From Pyrenochaeta sp. MPI-SDFR-AT-0127 (lineage: Eukaryota > Ascomycota > Dothideomycetes > Pleosporales > Cucurbitariaceae), in the NCBI GenBank assembly GCA_020747015.1, contig JAGTJM010000018.1, forward strand, positions 434,001 to 498,000: 64,000 bases of DNA, given 5' to 3'. Within the stretch, counting starts at the first letter, position 1; the number at the start of each line of letters is the position of its first letter. Below, one piece after another: positions 59,575 to 64,000 of this stretch. Made by a program: the position numbers and the translations under genes. Below the pieces are notes generated by a model. That model did no database searches. It was not told where the DNA came from and saw only the letters and a list, made by a program, of their open reading frames with translations.

Positions 59575-59893
59575 CTTTTTCTGAGCCTCACATGTTATCT
59601 AATCAGGGATCGGCAGTTCCTGCAGCGGCACCGACGGACCCACCGCAGCTCTCTCTCTCCCCATTCCTCACATACCGCTAATGCTGCATATGAGGCCTCT
59701 CGTCAATTGTATACAATAACTTATTGCCTTTATCTTGCACTTGCTAAGACACCTCACTGTCCTTCTCCTCTGAGCTTGTCTTGGGGTTTCTCGGTCGTAG
59801 TTGCCCCATCAACAAAAAGCATAAACAAAGCCCCTCGTCGGCCACATCCTCGCCCTCCACGCCCTCTGCTCTGCCAAAACAATCTCTGCAGTC
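59575..59893. promoter_or_regulatory. Divergent GUF1 / MAD2 promoter
   Basis: A 319-bp region between the two start codons. It contains a pyrimidine run (gctctctctctccccattcc) near 59650, typical of fungal core promoters, but no TATA box that I can assign with confidence. Confidence 0.5.
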
Positions 59894-60961
59894 ATGTCTC
59901 AGCCTAAGACATCGTCAAGGTCCAAGTCATCGAAGAGCGACTCCTCCAAAGTGCATAAGCTTGCTCTGAAAGGCTCTTCCAAAGTTGTTAATGAGTTCGT
60001 AAGTCAATCGCCTCACATTTGTGTGCTGCGAGACCAAGAAAACTCACTCCTCACAGTTTGAGTACTCCATCAATACGATTTTGTTAGTGCACGCTTCTAG
60101 AAATTTTGCGTTGAAAGGGCGATGCGGTCTAACCATGTCTAGATTTCAGCGAGGCGTGTACCCAGCCGAAGACTTCACCGCGTAAGCAGCCCTCCACGCC
60201 ATTTACGGTATCCATCCACTGACTATTCATAGAGTGAAGAAGTATGGCCTGACTATGATGGGTGTGTGCATCCTTGATGCTTTACTACTTGCAATCCACT
60301 GATGTCTGTAGTTACGGCCGACGACCAAGTTAAGGCGTATATCAAGAAGATTATGTCACAACTGAAAGAGTGGATGTATGGCGGCAAGATATCGAAGCTT
60401 GTTGTCGTCATTACCAGTAAGGAGACTGGTGAACACGTGGAACGATGGCAATTTGATGTGAGTTAACCCAGGATGACATTTAGTCCACTTCTGACAATAC
60501 ACAGGTCCAGATTTTCGGGAAAGCCTCCGCGACAAAACCCTCAAAAAGGGTAGCAGATCAAGAGAATGCCACCCCAGAGTGAGTACATGATCGAGTGGAC
60601 ACAGTTTCGACCGCTAACAAACCACGTAGAACGAACGAAGCACCGGAAGAGAAGACTGAAGCTGAAATCCAAGCTGAAATCCAATCAATTTTCCGTCAAA
60701 TCACAGCATCTGTGACTTTCTTGCCCATGCTCGACGGTAATTGCACCTTCAACGTCCTCGTCTACGCAGACGCAGATTCAGATGTGCCTCTAGAGTGGGG
60801 CGACAGCGATGCCAAAGAGATTAAAAATGGCGAAAAGGTACAACTGAGGAGTTTCAGCACTAGTAATCATCGCGTTGACACTTTGGTAAGCTATAGGTAA
60901 GTGACGTTCATGCTCATCCTCATACATTGTGAATGCTAATTACCCAAGGCTTGCTGATTGA
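59894..60961 (+). CDS. MAD2: Spindle assembly checkpoint protein MAD2 (HORMA domain)
   Basis: Eight exons (59894..59998, 60057..60082, 60143..60181, 60233..60261, 60312..60457, 60505..60578, 60630..60896, 60949..60961) give about 232 aa, every junction in phase. It is the checkpoint protein that binds Cdc20 at unattached kinetochores. The HORMA domain covers almost the whole protein: KLALKGSSKVVNEFFEYSIN, LFQRGVYPAEDF, KKYGLTMM, IKKIMSQLKEWMYGGKISKL, VERWQFDVQIFGK, and the SIFRQITASVTFLPML block. The C-terminus TLVSYRLAD is the safety-belt end and is completed only by the last 13-bp exon. The N-terminal ~20 residues (Ser/Lys-rich) and the insert near residue 130 are the variable parts. The acceptors follow clear CTAAC/CTGAC branch sites in several introns. 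Confidence 0.95.
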
Positions 60962-62146
60962 TCTGCCTCAAATCCTAACATTGGTATCATTTTTTCGCAT
61001 GCCAATGCGCTCTTCGATTTCTTATCTTGGCGCGGTCTTGGACATGGCGCATGGAGTCTATCCACCAGACTGGGCAACCATCACGAAGCGGTAGATAAAT
61101 AACGATTTCAATATTTTGCGCATCCATACTAGGACATATTGGAGACTGTTCATACTACGTTAATACTCTTACCACTATACTAGTTGACTAACGCTATGCC
61201 TGACGGAGTCGACAAAGGACGGCTGTCATCACACCGCGCAACACGCTCTCTGTGGCATCAGCGACCAATTTTAACAACCTACTAACAGTTAAATCCCTTA
61301 TGGCCTCTTAAATCGGCGCGTGGATTTGCGCACCGTGCTGTGACCTCTGCAGAACAGTTACGAAACCCTGAACTGTCAGGATTGCAAATCAGATGCTTCA
61401 CATAGGCTGCCCGTGAACTTCACCCCCGGGCTTTCCAATAAGTAGCCGCTTACATGAAATCACAGCGATACGACTCAAGACTTAGTCGTCGAGTCGAAAT
61501 TGCAAACTTACTTCACGCCATGGCACTCCAGTCAACTCACAATGATAGTATATCCATCACAAAGAGACTATATGGTCAGTTCCCATGAGCCCACCTGAAG
61601 TTCGAGAATTCTGTTTTCTAGGCAAAGCGCCGCCATGTCATTCAGTGACCATTACAAAGTAGAATGACACAACAAGGACACCGGCCGGAGGCTCCTACGG
61701 GGACAAATATCTGTTGAGACCATACCCTGACTCGAAATTTTAACGCCGTGTAGGCGGTCGGATAACCCGCAAGCTTTTGATATGAGTTTTCCTGCCATTC
61801 GCTGCACACGTCCAACTATCGTGGAAACGCGCGAAAATTAACCGTTTTACCCAAAGTTCATGTGGCCTTTGGTGGGCCTCCTGATTGCACTGCAAGAAAT
61901 GAGATTGTTCGCCATCAACAGGCTGGATATACCTCATCGATACTCGGACTATACCATACCAACATGAGGCCCCATCTTCCGTCTTTACAAAAGCATGATT
62001 TTTGTAATACATTTTCCGCCTCTACACGGCAACACAGTCATTGCTAAGTTTTCTCTTTGTTTCCCTATCTCTGACAGAAGTCGCTCAGCGAACGTACGTG
62101 CCATTTTGAGTCGCCCTAAATCTGACAGCTTTCCTGAAGGAGGAGC
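60962..62146. other. Gene-free stretch between MAD2 and the glycosyltransferase gene
   Basis: About 1.2 kb holding the MAD2 3' UTR and the promoter and leader of the next gene. Small frames at 61740-62047 on both strands have no supported product. Confidence 0.4.
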
Positions 62147-64000
62147 ATGGGCATATCCACTTTAGGCAAGCAAAATGCCGTTACCTCGAAGGAGCCTGAA
62201 GGAAGCATCGACGACGCGTCAGAAAAGGTTGAGGACCGCGCTGAACGAGAACTTTCGATGGACTCAAACGACCCCGGCATCGCTCCTAGTGACTGGTCCA
62301 TTTCACTTGACTGTCCTTCTCTAACGCTCGGGTCTCAAAGTAACAGCTCAGAATGCTCAACCCTTCACAGCATTGGCTATTCTCAATCAGACGTAGCGTC
62401 TAGGAGTAATGCCTCAGACGTGATTCAAGATATCAAATGCGATGTAATGGCGCATTGGCTACGTACCAGACAAGAAGAGAGGATGTGGGTTGATGACAAA
62501 CCGGGAGAAGGTGTTTTTGTGAAGAGGTCTAAAGGCAACTACTCATGCGCTCCCTTGGGGCTGGTCAGCGATCAAACCGGCCTATATGAAGCAGTCACAG
62601 AACTAAACGTCAAGGTAAGTTGTTGCCCAAGGTACCATTCTCTGTGCACAAATTCTAATGATACAAGTGCGCCATGACTGTCAGCTCGACTGTCATCAGC
62701 TACGTCCTGCGGCGAGTCGAACTACCCTATGTCCAGATTCAAGCAGGTCTTCGACTGCAAGTTGTTCCGGATTTCTACGCTCTGGCTCATTGTCAAAGGG
62801 GTCAATCTGCTGCTTTCGTCGTTGCGCATCAGGTCCTCATTGTCTGGCAAGACGATCCCAAACTGCTCCTCAAACGTGCTCAAGCCATACAAGAGGCATT
62901 GACGAGGACGTTGGTTGGAATTGATTTTGACGAAGAAGGTCAAGGGCATGCATGCAAGACACCTTTCAGTGATGTCGCTGGTTATAGCGATTATGACAGC
63001 AGCTTTGAAACAGAAAACTGTGACAAAGAATACCCTCGACAAGCTAATCTTTGGCAGGCGGTTTATACAGGGATTTCCATTTTTCTATTGACAGTCGCCA
63101 TCGGTCACGGCTGGAGACAGATCGCCATTGAGCATGTGGAAGACCCAAACTGGTTTCGCTTACTCTTCATCATTTGCGTGCCTGCACAATTTTGGCTATC
63201 CTTAGTGAGTTACGATGATCGCCACCGAATCTGTCATGCTGACGCCGATAGTTCTTCTTTCAAGCAGTAGTGGGAAATGTAGCTCAGATAACTGGGTCTG
63301 CGGATGGCTTGAAGAGGAATAGCAAGTACTACTCAGGTAAGCCTCCGCGTCGACTCCACCGGGACACATATGGTACATCTTTACCCCATGTCACCATTCA
63401 AATGCCCGTCTTTAAGGAAGGGCTTCGTGGCGTTATTGAGCCCACCGTACGTTCCATCAAACAGGCAATTTCTACGTACGAACTCCAGGGCGGTACAGCT
63501 AACATTTTCGTAAATGATGACGGAAGTAAGTCTGGCTCGTGGTATCACCAAATCTCTTGTGCTAATTTGAGGTAGTGCAGTTACTCTCGATAGAAGAAGC
63601 CCGTGAACGGCAAGATTTCTATGACGAAAACCGCATTGGTTGGGTAGCGCGACCCGGGCATAATACAAGCTCGGAGCGCAGCAAGAAACGATATCTGCGG
63701 CGAGGCAAATTCAAAAAGGCTTCCAACATGAATTTCGCGTTACGGCTCAGTGTCCAGGTTGAAGAATATCTGGCTAAGATCAACCGAGGTGGCGACTGGA
63801 CCCAAAACGAGGAAAATGCTGTCTACCTGAATGCACTTCACACTGCCGTCGCCGAGGGCGAGGGTGAGGCATGGGCCGATGGTAGCATTCGCATAGGTGA
63901 CTACATCTTGCTGATCGACTCTGACACTCGTGTCCCGAATGACTGCTTGCTAGAAGCAGTGAGCGAGATGGAACAGTGCCCACAAGTTGCAATCCTCCAG
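62147..64000 (+). CDS. Family-2 glycosyltransferase, 5' part (cut by window end)
   Basis: Exons 62147..62614, 62668..63204, 63252..63525 and 63576 to beyond 64000; the gene continues past the window. About 568 residues are visible. The N-terminal ~110 residues are Ser-rich. A transmembrane pair lies near residues 305-355 (YTGISIFLLTVAIGHGW and FRLLFIICVPAQFWLSLFFF). The catalytic GT2 domain begins VTIQMPVFKEGLRGVIEPTV; FVNDDGMQLL and the metal-binding D-x-D in DYILLIDSDTRVP are visible. It is a membrane-bound processive-type enzyme, likely making a cell-surface polysaccharide. The layout resembles the conserved GT2 needed for hyphal growth on solid surfaces in Zymoseptoria and Fusarium; that link is from memory and untested. 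Intron 3 was placed at 63205..63251 on the strength of a GCTGAC branch site and reading phase. Confidence 0.85.

Overview
The window is nuclear DNA of a filamentous ascomycete (Pezizomycotina, probably Dothideomycetes; the class is a guess). The genes carry short introns of about 45-100 bp with GTAAGT-like donors and CTGAC/CTAAC branch points. The families include a HET-domain protein, a fungal gasdermin-like protein, a 7-TM 'fungal rhodopsin' receptor and a hybrid histidine kinase. Exon boundaries were worked out by hand from splice signals, reading phase and protein continuity. No search, alignment or RNA data were available.

Left block (about 0.3-18.4 kb), mostly housekeeping genes: NOT3/NOT5 subunit of CCR4-NOT (+), a small C2H2 zinc-finger protein (+), an IFRD-family protein (+), a Cyp40/Cpr6 TPR cyclophilin (+), a large C2-containing RasGAP (-) and a proline/serine-rich conserved-looking protein (-).

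Middle block (about 20.4-40 kb), accessory in character: a PTH11-like 7-TM receptor with a suspicious splice acceptor; a gasdermin-like pore-former (+) facing a multi-exon subtilisin-like protease (-) tail to tail; a zinc-finger/HET-domain gene (+) transcribed divergently from the protease across about 138 bp; a hybrid histidine kinase (-); and an ankyrin protein with a STAND-type N-terminus (-). The gasdermin + subtilase arrangement matches the het-Q1/het-Q2 type of allorecognition and regulated-cell-death pair known from Podospora anserina. The directly adjacent HET gene makes this an apparent three-gene cell-death module and the main point of interest.

Right block (about 42.4-64 kb), mostly core: an unknown disordered nuclear-type protein (+), an alpha/beta hydrolase (-), phospholipase D PLD1/SPO14 (+), an MFS sugar-transporter-like protein with an unusually long cytoplasmic tail (-), the mitochondrial EF4/LepA homologue GUF1 (-), spindle-checkpoint MAD2 (+, eight exons) and the 5' part of a family-2 glycosyltransferase (+) running off the right end. 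No tRNA, rRNA, CRISPR array or intact transposon was recognised. Two microsatellites are present.
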